A DNA stretch of 64,000 nucleotides. It comes from Bacteroidota bacterium (lineage in GTDB: Bacteria; Bacteroidota; Bacteroidia; UKL13-3). The stretch lies in assembly GCA_027484685.1 (NCBI GenBank), contig JAIXSO010000059.1, forward strand, positions 20,365 through 84,364, given 5' to 3'. Under the pieces are notes generated by a model. That model was not told the origin of the DNA, ran no database searches, and saw nothing but the letters and a program-made list of their open reading frames with translations. Positions 53,201-62,670 of this stretch are shown here, piece by piece (positions within the stretch are counted from its first letter, which is position 1; every line of letters begins with the position of its first letter). The position numbers and the translations under genes are program-made.

Positions 53201-53803
53201 TTATTTGCCAATTATGGTTAAACTTTGATCCATTCCTGCTAAACGAACACCATCTAAATAATAGCCAGTATTTTCAGGACGAGCACCCATAATACTTGGT
53301 GTTTCTCCATTACGCGAGTCAACTCCACGCATATAAGCCGCAATGGCATTGATGTTTTGGTTTGGAGCAGCATTATTAAATCGCACAAAAGTTTGTTCTA
53401 TTGGTTTGTAAATTTCAATTCCACAGCCAAATGTTACACCTTCTACTCTAACTCCGTCAATATAATATCCCCAGTTGCTTGGAAAAACATTTTTTACAAA
53501 TCTATTTGTATTGCTGCCATCTAATAATAAAGTATCATTCATGGGTACAAGATTTAAATAATTAATCTTTAAATTATAACCACCATTAGGAATATTAGCT
53601 AAACAATAGTTTCCACTTGAATCAGTTTGGGTTTGGTAGAGTTTTGTATTGTCGTAAATGGTTATAGTGGCGTTAGGAATTGGTAAGTTTATTTCATCGG
53701 TAACAGTTCCCGATATTTTATTCATATTAGCTTTGGTATTTTGAGCCAATACCATTTGCCCAACTAAAAGTAATATGATGCTTAATGTAAATGGTAATTT
53801 CAT
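53201..53803 (-). CDS. Exported mini-protein: carboxypeptidase-regulatory-like domain plus TonB-plug fragment, second of four
   Basis: 200 residues. Signal peptide ends VLAQ. The beta-sandwich domain (about 27-100) begins KISGTVTDEINLPIPNATIT. After a variable middle (WGYYIDGVRVEG, GCGIEIYKP) the last 55 residues resemble the start of a TonB-receptor plug: NAIAAYMRGVDSRNGETPSI, then ARPENTGYYLDGVRLAG. There is no barrel. The N-terminal and C-terminal parts are nearly the same as in the upstream paralogue, while the middle differs. Role unknown. Confidence 0.7.
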   Translation of the reverse strand: MKLPFTLSIILLLVGQMVLAQNTKANMNKISGTVTDEINLPIPNATITIYDNTKLYQTQTDSSGNYCLANIPNGGYNLKINYLNLVPMNDTLLLDGSNTNRFVKNVFPSNWGYYIDGVRVEGVTFGCGIEIYKPIEQTFVRFNNAAPNQNINAIAAYMRGVDSRNGETPSIMGARPENTGYYLDGVRLAGMDQSLTIIGK

Positions 53804-53845
53804 AATTTTAATTTTTTAAAGGTGAAACAAATTGCGCAACCTCAT

Positions 53846-54415
53846 TTATTTGCCAATTATTATTAAACTTTGGTCCATTCCTGCTAAACGAACACCATCC
53901 AAATAATAGGCAGTATTTTCAGGACGAGCACCCATTATACTTGGTGTTTCGCCATTACGTGAATCAACTCCGCGCATATAAGCCGCAATGGCATTTATAT
54001 TTTGGTTTGGTGCTCTCAAAAGTGGATTGATAGGTTCTTGAACCCTCCATCCTCTACAAACAGACATGGTGCATGTTTGCCTTGAAGAGAAAAGTGAAAA
54101 ATCTTGAATTGAAATGGAGGAAACATTTTTGTTTAAGCTTATGATTTGATTTTGTTCTTCGTAATTTATAGAGTTAATAAGCATTATAAACTCACCATTG
54201 GGAACACCAGCTACACAATAATTACCACTTGAATCAGTTTGAGTTTGGTAGAGTTTAGTGTTATCGTAAATGGTTACTGTAGCGTTAGGAATTGCTAAGT
54301 TTATTTCATCTGTAACAGTTCCTGATATTTTATTCAAAGCTGTTTGGGTGTTTTGAGCCAATAGCATTTGCCCAACTAAAAGTAATATAATACTAAATGT
54401 AAATGGTAATTTCAT
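53846..54415 (-). CDS. Exported mini-protein: carboxypeptidase-regulatory-like domain plus TonB-plug fragment, first of four
   Basis: 189 residues. Signal peptide ends LLAQ. The layout matches the following paralogue: the domain beginning KISGTVTDEINLAIPNATVT, a variable middle (about 76-134; SSRQTCTMSVCRGWRVQE) and a 55-residue plug-like tail that differs at two positions only. Upstream, the short leader AAAGGTGAAACAAAT also recurs before the paralogue. The protein ends at IIGK without any barrel sequence. First gene of the four-gene run. Confidence 0.7.
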   Translation of the reverse strand: MKLPFTFSIILLLVGQMLLAQNTQTALNKISGTVTDEINLAIPNATVTIYDNTKLYQTQTDSSGNYCVAGVPNGEFIMLINSINYEEQNQIISLNKNVSSISIQDFSLFSSRQTCTMSVCRGWRVQEPINPLLRAPNQNINAIAAYMRGVDSRNGETPSIMGARPENTAYYLDGVRLAGMDQSLIIIGK

Positions 54416-54504
54416 AATTTGATTTTTTTAAAGGTGAAACAAATTTGCGCAATACCAATTAGTCACCAACCATTTAGATTAAGTTGTATGGGTAAAAAAT
54501 TATT

Positions 54505-55926
54505 TTATTTAACCATTAATTTTTGGGTAAAAGTAAACTGATTATTGGTGGTTATTTTAACAAAATAGAGGCCTGTTTTGAAATTTTCGAGAAGTATTTT
54601 GCTATTGCCACGATTATTTTCTTTTACTAAAATTTCTTCACCCAATAAATTAGTTATAACTATATTATATCGCTCATAATTAGCATTTATGTTCAGCATT
54701 TCAGTATTGCTAATTGGGTTTGGAAAAACTGAAATTAATGGCTTTTCTATATTTTCAACACTCAAATTATCAAAAGGTACTCCCCAAGTTTCTACTCCTT
54801 TTTTGTAGTAAACCATGTTTTCGTTTGAATTTCCAGGGAATTGATAGCTGTCATAACTAAAAAAACCCAATCCTTCGCCATAAGTAATGTTATATCCTGG
54901 GTCTGCGTGTAATTCATACCAACAACCGTTATTTGAATTATGTTTATGCGTTGAACCTACATTAAAAAACCTTCTGTTATTTAAATTATTCGTAATAATT
55001 TTTCGTCCTTCACTTTCATTAGAAACACGGTTTAAAATAGGTTCTTCGGGTAAATATTGTTTTTCGTTAATAAAATAATTTACATTCAAGGTATCTATTA
55101 AAAGATGGTTTTTATCTGCTTTATTGGCATAATAAAAATATGTTGCTCTTTTTATTTGGTAATAAACAGTGTCTCCATTATTTGAATATTTTTTATCTAA
55201 TATCTTATGAATTGAATTTGTTTTATTGTCGTCAGGGCTAATTGTGTAACTAAATTTTTCATAATGAAATTCGTCTCCAATTTCAAAATCAAATGTTTGT
55301 TTTAAAGTTAAATAAGTTTTACCTAGATTATTTTTACTCGTTCCAATCAAGCTACTTTTAACAGTAATAACTGGAAATGTTAAATATTCAAGTATGGTTA
55401 TTGATCCATAGTTTTTGCTTATTTTTAAAGTTTGATTGTCTAATTGGCTTGTGATAGTATTGTTATTTTTATCATAAGTTGTAAATGAATATTCAATTAT
55501 TGAATCAGAAGTATTTAAAAATGTTTCAACTATCTTGGATGAAATTTTTGCCAATATATAGCTTGAATCCTCAAATGTATAAAAGCGCCAAGTAGTACCT
55601 GAATTTGAACTTGGGTGGTAATAAATGGTATCATTATTTTGATTAAAAAACAAAAATTGATTATTTATTATTGCCATTTTATAGCCAAGCCAAGAGGGGC
55701 CGTTTGGCTTTATGCAACCTCGATCTTCTATATTCCAAGTTTTATTAAACTCAAAAATATCGACATTATTTATTTGGTAAGAAGAGTCTATTTTAGTACC
55801 TCTGATTTTATTATTTTGATTACTAAAAAATGAAATATTGCTATCTACTAAAATGGGTTCGTAGTTTTGAGCAGTACACATTTTCCCCAAAAAAAGTAAT
55901 AAGATAACAAAGGTTAAATTTTTCAT
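54505..55926 (-). CDS. Exported protein with T9SS type A sorting domain, unknown function
   Basis: 473 residues. Signal peptide MKNLTFVILLLFLGKMCTAQ; I use the ATG at 55926, since the one at 55938 only adds MLQL. The central 370 residues are beta-rich and unfamiliar; several short motifs (YYHPSSNSGTTWRFYTFEDS) suggest a carbohydrate-binding or adhesive fold, but I cannot name a family. The C-terminal 80 residues are a type A sorting domain (SVFPNPISNTEMLNINA, GLYFVKITTNNQFTFTQKLM). It should be exported by T9SS. It precedes the four small exported proteins on the same strand. Confidence 0.75.
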   Translation of the reverse strand: MKNLTFVILLLFLGKMCTAQNYEPILVDSNISFFSNQNNKIRGTKIDSSYQINNVDIFEFNKTWNIEDRGCIKPNGPSWLGYKMAIINNQFLFFNQNNDTIYYHPSSNSGTTWRFYTFEDSSYILAKISSKIVETFLNTSDSIIEYSFTTYDKNNNTITSQLDNQTLKISKNYGSITILEYLTFPVITVKSSLIGTSKNNLGKTYLTLKQTFDFEIGDEFHYEKFSYTISPDDNKTNSIHKILDKKYSNNGDTVYYQIKRATYFYYANKADKNHLLIDTLNVNYFINEKQYLPEEPILNRVSNESEGRKIITNNLNNRRFFNVGSTHKHNSNNGCWYELHADPGYNITYGEGLGFFSYDSYQFPGNSNENMVYYKKGVETWGVPFDNLSVENIEKPLISVFPNPISNTEMLNINANYERYNIVITNLLGEEILVKENNRGNSKILLENFKTGLYFVKITTNNQFTFTQKLMVK

Positions 55927-56004
55927 TAGTTGTAGCATTTAATATAAGTCAAAATAAAACTTTAAAAGGTTGTTAAATTCACTTTGTTTTTTTGCAATCC
56001 TAAA

Positions 56005-56220
56005 TTATTTTGAATTTAGCCATTCTTCCACTTCATTTTTTAATTGAGTATGAGTTTTAACTAAACCATCTTTAGCTTGCTTAGCACTCATGCTTAAAAG
56101 TAAAGCTGTGCGTTCGTCAAATTTATTTTTGGGTGAAATAACAAAATTTAACTCTTTCAATAAAGTTAAAAGCATTTTACCTTTATCTGTTTCTTCATTT
56201 ATTTCTACTTCGTAAATCAT
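56005..56220 (-). CDS. Small antitoxin-like protein
   Basis: 71 residues, highly charged, helical. MIYEVEINEETDKGKMLLTLLKEL and the tail EVEEWLNSK resemble the small antitoxins of RelE/HigB-type toxin-antitoxin pairs in Bacteroidota. No toxin-sized frame lies next to it: the 65 bases downstream lead to a T9SS gene and upstream is a repeat region. It is an orphan antitoxin or another small regulator. Confidence 0.5.
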   Translation of the reverse strand: MIYEVEINEETDKGKMLLTLLKELNFVISPKNKFDERTALLLSMSAKQAKDGLVKTHTQLKNEVEEWLNSK

Positions 56221-56359
56221 ATTTAAAAATAATGATTATACCGCTTTGATGTGTTATTTAGTCCAATTTATTTTTTGCGGCATAATACCATCTAAGATTT
56301 ACACCCAACCCATTGGCCTATTTCGTAAATCAAAATGGTATTATTTTACTTAAACAAAA

Positions 56360-56391
56360 AAGGAGTTGATTTTTGCCTCAACTCCTTTTCG
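56360..56391 (-). terminator. Terminator of the rfbB gene
   Basis: AAAGGAGTTGA pairs with TCAACTCCTTT; on the minus strand a T-run follows. It lies past the end of the rfbB gene at 56559. Confidence 0.8.
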
Positions 56392-56429
56392 AATTTAGAT
56401 ATTTGATTTATGCTACTTTCTTTATCCAA

Positions 56430-56449
56430 GGTTGGTGTCCTCACCAATC
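56430..56449. repeat. 20-bp hairpin repeat, copy 2
   Basis: GGTTGGTGTCCTCACCAATC, identical to 270-289. TTGGTG and CACCAA pair around TCCT. Confidence 0.6.
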
Positions 56450-56558
56450 CTTCTATAATTAGCAAAAAGCGTTTGGTTTGTGCGTTTCGACTTCGCTCAA
56501 CGACCAAAAGGCGCAATATCAACCGACAACTAAATCACGCAAGGCGTGAACCAACTAA

Positions 56559-57617
56559 TTACCTACTAGCGTACATTTTATCGTAATATTTGGCATAATC
56601 GCCACTAGTAACTTCATCCATCCATTGTTGGTTATCCATGTACCAATTAATGGTTTTTTCTATACCTTCTTCAAATTGCAAACTTGGTTCCCAACCTAAT
56701 TCTTTCATTATTTTGTTGGCATCAATGGCGTAACGTAAATCGTGTCCAGCTCTGTCGGTTACGTAAGTAATTAACTTTTCGCTTTCACCTTCAGGTCTGC
56801 CCAAAATTTTGTCCATGGTTTTGCATATCACCTTTATCAAATCAATGTTGGTCCACTCGTTAAAGCCGCCAATATTGTAGGTTTCACCAATTTTACCTTT
56901 GTGGTAAACCACATCAATAGCACGTGCATGATCCACTACATATAACCAATCTCGTACGTTTTCGCCTTTGCCATAAACAGGCAATGGTTTGTTGTTTCTA
57001 ATATTATTAATAAATAAAGGAACCAATTTTTCAGGGAATTGATTTGGCCCATAGTTATTAGAACAATTAGTTAAAACCACCGGAATCTTATAGGTGTTGT
57101 GATAAGCACGCACAAAATGATCGCTAGCTGCTTTACTTGCCGAATATGGGCTTTGAGGGTCGTATGAGGTTGTTTCTAAAAAGAAACCACCATCGTGCAA
57201 ACTGCCATAAACTTCATCTGTAGATACATGGTAAAACAACTTACCTTCCATATTACCTTTCCAAATTTCTTTGGCAGCATTTAGTAAATTAACAGTTCCT
57301 ACCACATTGGTCATCACAAAATCCATAGGATTGGTAATACTTCTATCTACGTGGCTTTCGGCTGCTAAGTGAATCACCGAATCAAACTGATGTTCGTTAA
57401 ATAAATTATTAACCGCAGTGGCATCTACTAAATCAAGTCTTACAAAATGATAATTAGGTGCATTTTCTATATCGGTCAGGTTTTTTAAATTACCTGCATA
57501 AGTTAATTTATCTAAGTTATAAATTTCGTAGTTTGGATAATTATTTACAAATAAACGTACTACGTGAGAGCCAATAAAACCCGCTCCTCCAGTTATTAAT
57601 ATTTTTCTTTTTGTCAT
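56559..57617 (-). CDS. rfbB: dTDP-glucose 4,6-dehydratase
   Basis: 352 residues, cytoplasmic, extended SDR fold. NAD-binding GGAGFIGSH near the N-terminus, the active-site STDEVYG, and the Tyr-Lys pair in SPYSASKAASDHF. It converts dTDP-glucose to dTDP-4-keto-6-deoxyglucose, the precursor of dTDP-rhamnose and related sugars. I start at 57617, where the dehydratase sequence begins; the frame extends back to 57650 with unrelated residues over a dispersed repeat. It is just downstream of galE on the same strand, so the two form a small nucleotide-sugar cluster; other rhamnose genes are not in the window. Confidence 0.93.
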   Translation of the reverse strand: MTKRKILITGGAGFIGSHVVRLFVNNYPNYEIYNLDKLTYAGNLKNLTDIENAPNYHFVRLDLVDATAVNNLFNEHQFDSVIHLAAESHVDRSITNPMDFVMTNVVGTVNLLNAAKEIWKGNMEGKLFYHVSTDEVYGSLHDGGFFLETTSYDPQSPYSASKAASDHFVRAYHNTYKIPVVLTNCSNNYGPNQFPEKLVPLFINNIRNNKPLPVYGKGENVRDWLYVVDHARAIDVVYHKGKIGETYNIGGFNEWTNIDLIKVICKTMDKILGRPEGESEKLITYVTDRAGHDLRYAIDANKIMKELGWEPSLQFEEGIEKTINWYMDNQQWMDEVTSGDYAKYYDKMYASR

Positions 57618-57627
57618 AATAAATTGC

Positions 57628-57656
57628 TTCTGGCAGCTAGCTTCTGGCAACTAGCT
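57628..57656. repeat. 29-bp dispersed repeat, copy 2
   Basis: TTCTGGCAGCTAGC followed by TTCTGGCAACTAGCT; one base differs from 26251-26279. A related piece follows at 57671-57707. Together they fill the gap between rfbB and galE. Confidence 0.7.
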
Positions 57657-57704
57657 AATTGATAATATTTTTTCTGCCAGCAGCCAGATGCCAGCAGCTA
57701 GTTG

Positions 57705-58718
57705 CTATTTGTTAGCTAAATGTTTCTCCCAAGCCCAAGCTGTTTGCATACAATTATCCAAATCGCGTTCCGTTTTCCAACCTAATACATTGGTTGCTTT
57801 ATCGCAATTGGCATAAATTTGAATTACATCACCGCCTCTGCGAGGGCCAATTTTATAATTAACTTTTACTCCTGTTACTTTTTCAAACGATTGTATTACT
57901 TCTAAAACCGAGTTTCCTTGTCCAGTGCCTAAGTTAAATACACTGTAAGCTTCGGTATATTTTTTTTGTTCTAAAAACTCAATGGCTTTTACATGTGCTT
58001 TGGCCAAATCAACTACATGTATGTAATCGCGAATACAAGTTCCGTCAGGTGTTGGGTAATCGTTTCCAAACACAGTTAAAACCTCACGTTTGCCAATAGC
58101 AGTTTGGGTAATAAAAGGCACCAAATTATTAGGAACTCCAATTGGTAGTTCGCCAATCAAAGCCGAATCGTGCGCGCCTACTGGGTTAAAATAGCGCAAT
58201 GAAACTACTTTTAAATTGCTTGCTTTGGTATAATCAAAAAGTACTTCTTCGCAGATTTGTTTGGTATTTCCGTATGGCGATTGTGCTTCTGGTCTCGCAG
58301 TATTTTCATCTACCGGAGGGTTAGCTTCGCCATATACCGTACACGATGAAGAAAAAGCAATTTGGCTAATGCCTGCAGCTTCCATTGCATATAGTAAATT
58401 AACCGTTCCGCCTACATTGTTTTCGTAGTATTTTAAAGGATTTTGAACACTTTCGCCAACGGCCTTAAATGCAGCAAAATGTATTACAGCATCAATTCCT
58501 TTTTGGCTAACCATAAAATCGGTAAGGGCTTTTTTATCTCTGATATCTACATTTTGAAAAACTACTTTTTTGCCAGTAATTTTTTCAATATTGTCAAGCA
58601 CCTCCGGATACGAATTATCAAAATTATCAATTGCCACCACTTCGTGCCCTGCATTGTGCAGTTCTACAACAGTGTGTGAACCAATATAGCCGGTTCCGCC
58701 TGTTACCAATATTTTCAT
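57705..58718 (-). CDS. galE: UDP-glucose 4-epimerase
   Basis: 337 residues, cytoplasmic. NAD-binding GGTGYIGSH (7-15), the SDR Tyr-Lys pair in SPYGNTK, FSSSCTVYG preceding it, and the FNLGTGQGNSVLEVI stretch typical of GalE. It interconverts UDP-glucose and UDP-galactose for the Leloir pathway and for polysaccharide synthesis. Located upstream of rfbB on the same strand; about 90 bases separate them, filled by dispersed repeats. Confidence 0.94.
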   Translation of the reverse strand: MKILVTGGTGYIGSHTVVELHNAGHEVVAIDNFDNSYPEVLDNIEKITGKKVVFQNVDIRDKKALTDFMVSQKGIDAVIHFAAFKAVGESVQNPLKYYENNVGGTVNLLYAMEAAGISQIAFSSSCTVYGEANPPVDENTARPEAQSPYGNTKQICEEVLFDYTKASNLKVVSLRYFNPVGAHDSALIGELPIGVPNNLVPFITQTAIGKREVLTVFGNDYPTPDGTCIRDYIHVVDLAKAHVKAIEFLEQKKYTEAYSVFNLGTGQGNSVLEVIQSFEKVTGVKVNYKIGPRRGGDVIQIYANCDKATNVLGWKTERDLDNCMQTAWAWEKHLANK

Positions 58719-58922
58719 AATACCAAGTTGTTTTATTTCGGTTTTGGCTGCAAAATAACAATAATGATTTAAAATAAAAGTGACATTACTATCAATTTTG
58801 TTTAATCAAAATTATTTGAGGATTTTGTAAGATGTTAAATTTTATAAAAAATATCTCTAATATTATAATTGGCTTTAAATAAAATTTCACATATTTGTTA
58901 GCTATAACTACCTAAACGCTTA

Positions 58923-61244
58923 TTGATGAAACAAATATTTACTTTAACTTTTTTATTTTTTTTAAGCACATTAACTATTGCGCAGCAGGCCAAAATAAAA
59001 GGTGTTGTAACAGATTTAAATACACAGCAAATAGTTGATTTTGCTGTGGTTTCGCTCGATAAAACCAAACAAGTTTATACCGATAGTTTGGGTGCTTTTA
59101 GTTTTATAACTACTGCTGGCAAGCATTCTCTAAAAATTTCGCGCGTTGGTTATCGGACTTTATTTTTAAATATTGACTTAGATGAAGGAGCAAATAAGAA
59201 TATTCAAATTGATTTGGAACCTTTCAATAATCAAATGGATCAAATTGTTATTGCTGGTTCACGCGAGGGGAAAAAAGTAGCTAAAGAAATTGCATCGGTA
59301 AGTATAATAAAACCATATTTAATTGATAATACCAATAGCACAGATTTATCGCAAGTAATTAACAGATTACCTGGGGTGCAAGTAGCCGATGGGCAAGCAA
59401 GCATTAGGGGAGGAGTAGGCTATAGTTATAATACGGGTAGTAGAATTGCAGTTTTGCTTGATGATATGCCTTTAATGGGCGCAGATTTGGGCGATGTACG
59501 TTGGAAATTTTTACCCATTGAAGCAGCTGAACAAGTGGAGGTTATAAAAGGTTCAGCCTCTGTGCTGTATGGTTCTGCTGCTTTAAACGGAACCATTAAT
59601 GTAAGAACGGGTTGGCCTACTAAAACGCCAAAAACCAAAATTCAAGCTTACCAAGGTATTATGCAAAATTACGAAAGAAGTCTTATTAATTGGTGGGAAG
59701 CTTCTACTCAGCCGTTTAATAATGGCATGTTTTTTACACACAAGCAAATGTTTGGTAATTTTGATTTGGTATTAAGTGGCAATATTTCGAGCACACGTAG
59801 TCATTTAGAATTTGCCGATGAATTTAGGGCGCGAACTTACATTAAAACTCGTTACCGACCTGAGTGGAATAAAAGAATTACTTTTGGTGTAAACGGAAGT
59901 TTGATGTACGAAAAATCCGGTCGGTTTTTTTTATGGGCAAATGCCGATTCGGGAACTCTAAAACAATTTAATGGATCAAAACCAATTGATGATTTATTTA
60001 GAATTTTTACCATAGACCCTCATTTTGATTATAGCGGTTTAAAAATGCACCATGCAGTTAAATTCAGAATGTATCAAATTACTCGATTGTTAGATAAAAC
60101 AAGATTTCCAAACCAATCGGATGCAGTAGCTAATTTGTATGCTTTTGATTATAATAATAAATATAAAATTGATAAATTTTTTTCATTGAATAGTGGTGTT
60201 TATTTAACATCAATGTTTAGCAATGGCAATGTATATAAAGGCGAATTTGGTGGCGGAACGGGAGCGGTTTATAGTCAATTAGATTTTACCTATAAAAAAT
60301 TTATTATCACTGGGGGATTGCGTTATGAGCTCATAGCTCAAGATACCAGCAAAATAGAAAAGGCACTTTTAAAACGAATTGGTTTAAATTACCAAGCAGC
60401 TAAAAAAACTTATTTGCGCGCTAACTATTCAGAAGGTTATAGAGTGCCAACCATTGGCGAAAAATTTGTAGAAGATAAAGTATCGTTTTTAAATGTATTA
60501 CCCAATCCTAATTTAATTCCCGAAAAAGGTTGGACAGCCGAAATTGGCATTCAACAAGGATTTAAAATAGCCGGGTTTTTAGCTTCAGCCGATTTTGCAG
60601 TTTTTATTCAGGATTACGATAGCATGATTGATTTTAGATTTGGCCAATACAATAAACCAACTATCGAAAATCCTGACCCGAAGATTGGTTTTAAGGCGTT
60701 TAATGTAGGCCATGTGCGTGCAGGGGGCTTCGATTTTAGTTTACAAGGTGAGGGTAAAATAAAAGATGTGATGATTAGAATTTTGACAGGTTATACCTAT
60801 AGTTTGCCTGTAAATATGAGTACAGACGAGAGTTTGAAAGATTATGGAAACTATACCAAATTATTTTTTGAAAGTTTGGGTGTTAGCAAAGCTGCAGATG
60901 ATAATTACTTAAAAAAAGTAATTATGCCTTACAGAAATAGAACCACAGCCAAGTTTGATTTAGATTTGGCATACCGCAAACTTACCTTTGGTTACAGCAT
61001 TTTTTATTACAGTGTTTACGAAAAAGTAGATAATTTTGTATTGCTACTTCCAGGCGTAAAAACCTTCTTTGAAAATGCTGGAAATGCAGACGTAGTGCAT
61101 AATATTCGTATAGGACTAAAACCAACTAAAAATTATTCGATAGGTTTATTGGTCAATAATTTAACCAATCGCGAATATGCCACGAGGCCAGGAAAATTAG
61201 ATCCTGCTAGAACTTTGGTTGTACAGCTTTTGGTTAATTTCTAG
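58923..61244 (+). CDS. TonB-dependent receptor with carboxypeptidase-regulatory-like domain
   Basis: 773 residues. Signal peptide ends TIAQ. The regulatory-like domain is at about 22-110 (IKGVVTDLNTQQIVDFAVVS). The plug is at about 115-235 (SQVINRLPGVQVADGQASI, AVLLDDMPLMG, VLYGSAALNGTINVRTG). A barrel follows to the C-terminal RTLVVQLLVNF. Receptor without a DUF4249 or SusD-like partner beside it. Ligand unknown. Transcribed alone. Confidence 0.92.
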   Translation: MMKQIFTLTFLFFLSTLTIAQQAKIKGVVTDLNTQQIVDFAVVSLDKTKQVYTDSLGAFSFITTAGKHSLKISRVGYRTLFLNIDLDEGANKNIQIDLEPFNNQMDQIVIAGSREGKKVAKEIASVSIIKPYLIDNTNSTDLSQVINRLPGVQVADGQASIRGGVGYSYNTGSRIAVLLDDMPLMGADLGDVRWKFLPIEAAEQVEVIKGSASVLYGSAALNGTINVRTGWPTKTPKTKIQAYQGIMQNYERSLINWWEASTQPFNNGMFFTHKQMFGNFDLVLSGNISSTRSHLEFADEFRARTYIKTRYRPEWNKRITFGVNGSLMYEKSGRFFLWANADSGTLKQFNGSKPIDDLFRIFTIDPHFDYSGLKMHHAVKFRMYQITRLLDKTRFPNQSDAVANLYAFDYNNKYKIDKFFSLNSGVYLTSMFSNGNVYKGEFGGGTGAVYSQLDFTYKKFIITGGLRYELIAQDTSKIEKALLKRIGLNYQAAKKTYLRANYSEGYRVPTIGEKFVEDKVSFLNVLPNPNLIPEKGWTAEIGIQQGFKIAGFLASADFAVFIQDYDSMIDFRFGQYNKPTIENPDPKIGFKAFNVGHVRAGGFDFSLQGEGKIKDVMIRILTGYTYSLPVNMSTDESLKDYGNYTKLFFESLGVSKAADDNYLKKVIMPYRNRTTAKFDLDLAYRKLTFGYSIFYYSVYEKVDNFVLLLPGVKTFFENAGNADVVHNIRIGLKPTKNYSIGLLVNNLTNREYATRPGKLDPARTLVVQLLVNF

Positions 61245-61365
61245 TGTTTTATTTAAAAGTTATACTGGTAAATGAAGTAATCAGTTGATAAGGTAAACGT
61301 ATAATAAAAAGGTTCTATTTCACTAATTTCCTCATTCCAAATTTTTGTCACTTCGCATTTCGAAC

Positions 61366-62670
61366 TTATTCCTGCGTCCAATTAGCTCTGTCCATTGGGC
61401 TAAATTGCCAAGGAGCTTGGTTATTTTCCAAATTGCTAAACATATTGTTTAATGAAGCAGGTGCTTTGGTTTCTTCCATTACTTTGTATCTGCGCATTTC
61501 TACAATAATTTCCATTGGATTAATATTTATAGGGCAAGCCTCTACACAAGCATTGCAAGTATTACAAGCCCATAATTCTTCTTCACTTATATAACTGTGT
61601 AAATTTTTATCGTCACTTACAAAGGTTCCTTTGTTAGTATCAATATTTTTTCCAACTTCTTCTAATCTATCGCGAGTATCCATCATAATTTTACGTGGTG
61701 AAAGCAATTTTCCAGTTTGATTTTGAGGGCAACTACTGGTACATCTTCCACACTCAGTGCAGCTGTAAGCATCCATTAAATTTTTCCAAGTTAAATCAGT
61801 TACGTCTTTTACCCCAAAACTAACAGGAGGCTCATAACCATCAGGCTGAACAGCACTTGGGTCTAACATTAATTTTACCTCTTGTGTTACCGATTCCATA
61901 TTATTCAAATTGCCTTTAGCAGTTAAATTAGAATAATAAGTATTTGGGAATGCTAAAATAATGTGGAAATGCTTGCTAAATGGTAAGTAGTTCATAAAAA
62001 GAAAAATACCAATAATATGGAACCACCAAGCTATGCGTTCAAAAGCTATTAAGGTATCAGTTGAAAAGTTTTCAAAAATTGGAACCAATAACCATGAGCT
62101 AATTGGAAATGAGCCTGCATTGATATAATGAGCTGCCCCGCGCATTTGTAAAATTTGATCAGCGGCATTCATTTTTAATAATGCCCCCATTAAAACTATT
62201 TCCACAAATAATATAGTAGCAGCATCCTTAGTAGCAAAGCCTTTTAATTCTGGACTTTGAAAACGGGGTAATTTTAAAATATAACGTCTGCTTAAAAATA
62301 CTACGCAAGCTATAAGCACACCAAATGCTAATATTTCGAAGAAACCAATTGCTACATTATAAATTGGTCCAAAAAATGAAAGCGCTCTGTGTGTGCCAAA
62401 AACGCCATCAATTAATATTTCCAAAACTTCAATATTGATGAGCACAAAACCTATGTATATTATAAAATGGAAAAATGCCGCAACGGGTTTTGTTCCCATT
62501 TTACTTTGACCAAAAGCCACTCTAAGCATTGTTTTTAAACGTTCAGGTTTATTGTCAGTTCGGTCTATATCCTTGCCTAATAAAATATTACGTCTAATTT
62601 TTCCTAAGTTTTTTACAAAAAAATAGGTGGCTATTCCAGCAATTATTACAAAAAGTATTTGAGCTATCAT
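61366..62670 (-). CDS. Membrane Fe-S oxidoreductase, heterodisulfide reductase-like
   Basis: 434 residues. The N-terminal half has about six membrane helices with histidines suited to haem binding (His68, 218, 234, 236). The C-terminal half has two [4Fe-4S] motifs: CTECGRCTSSC (Cys304, 307, 310, 314) and CNTCNACVEAC (Cys369, 372, 375, 379). The arrangement matches the Bacteroidota (Fe-S)-binding proteins that usually pair with a CCG-domain HdrB-like subunit. No such partner is adjacent. It should move electrons between quinones and soluble carriers; exact role unknown. Confidence 0.82.
   Translation of the reverse strand: MIAQILFVIIAGIATYFFVKNLGKIRRNILLGKDIDRTDNKPERLKTMLRVAFGQSKMGTKPVAAFFHFIIYIGFVLINIEVLEILIDGVFGTHRALSFFGPIYNVAIGFFEILAFGVLIACVVFLSRRYILKLPRFQSPELKGFATKDAATILFVEIVLMGALLKMNAADQILQMRGAAHYINAGSFPISSWLLVPIFENFSTDTLIAFERIAWWFHIIGIFLFMNYLPFSKHFHIILAFPNTYYSNLTAKGNLNNMESVTQEVKLMLDPSAVQPDGYEPPVSFGVKDVTDLTWKNLMDAYSCTECGRCTSSCPQNQTGKLLSPRKIMMDTRDRLEEVGKNIDTNKGTFVSDDKNLHSYISEEELWACNTCNACVEACPININPMEIIVEMRRYKVMEETKAPASLNNMFSNLENNQAPWQFSPMDRANWTQE

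Larger units (their letters stand above)
56221..56558. other. Intergenic region with terminator and dispersed repeats
   Basis: It holds a hairpin terminator (56360-56391), a 20-bp exact copy of the hairpin at 270-289 (56430-56449), and a TTTCGACTTCGCTCAACGA element (about 56487-56505) related to repeat B. No gene is apparent. Confidence 0.6.
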
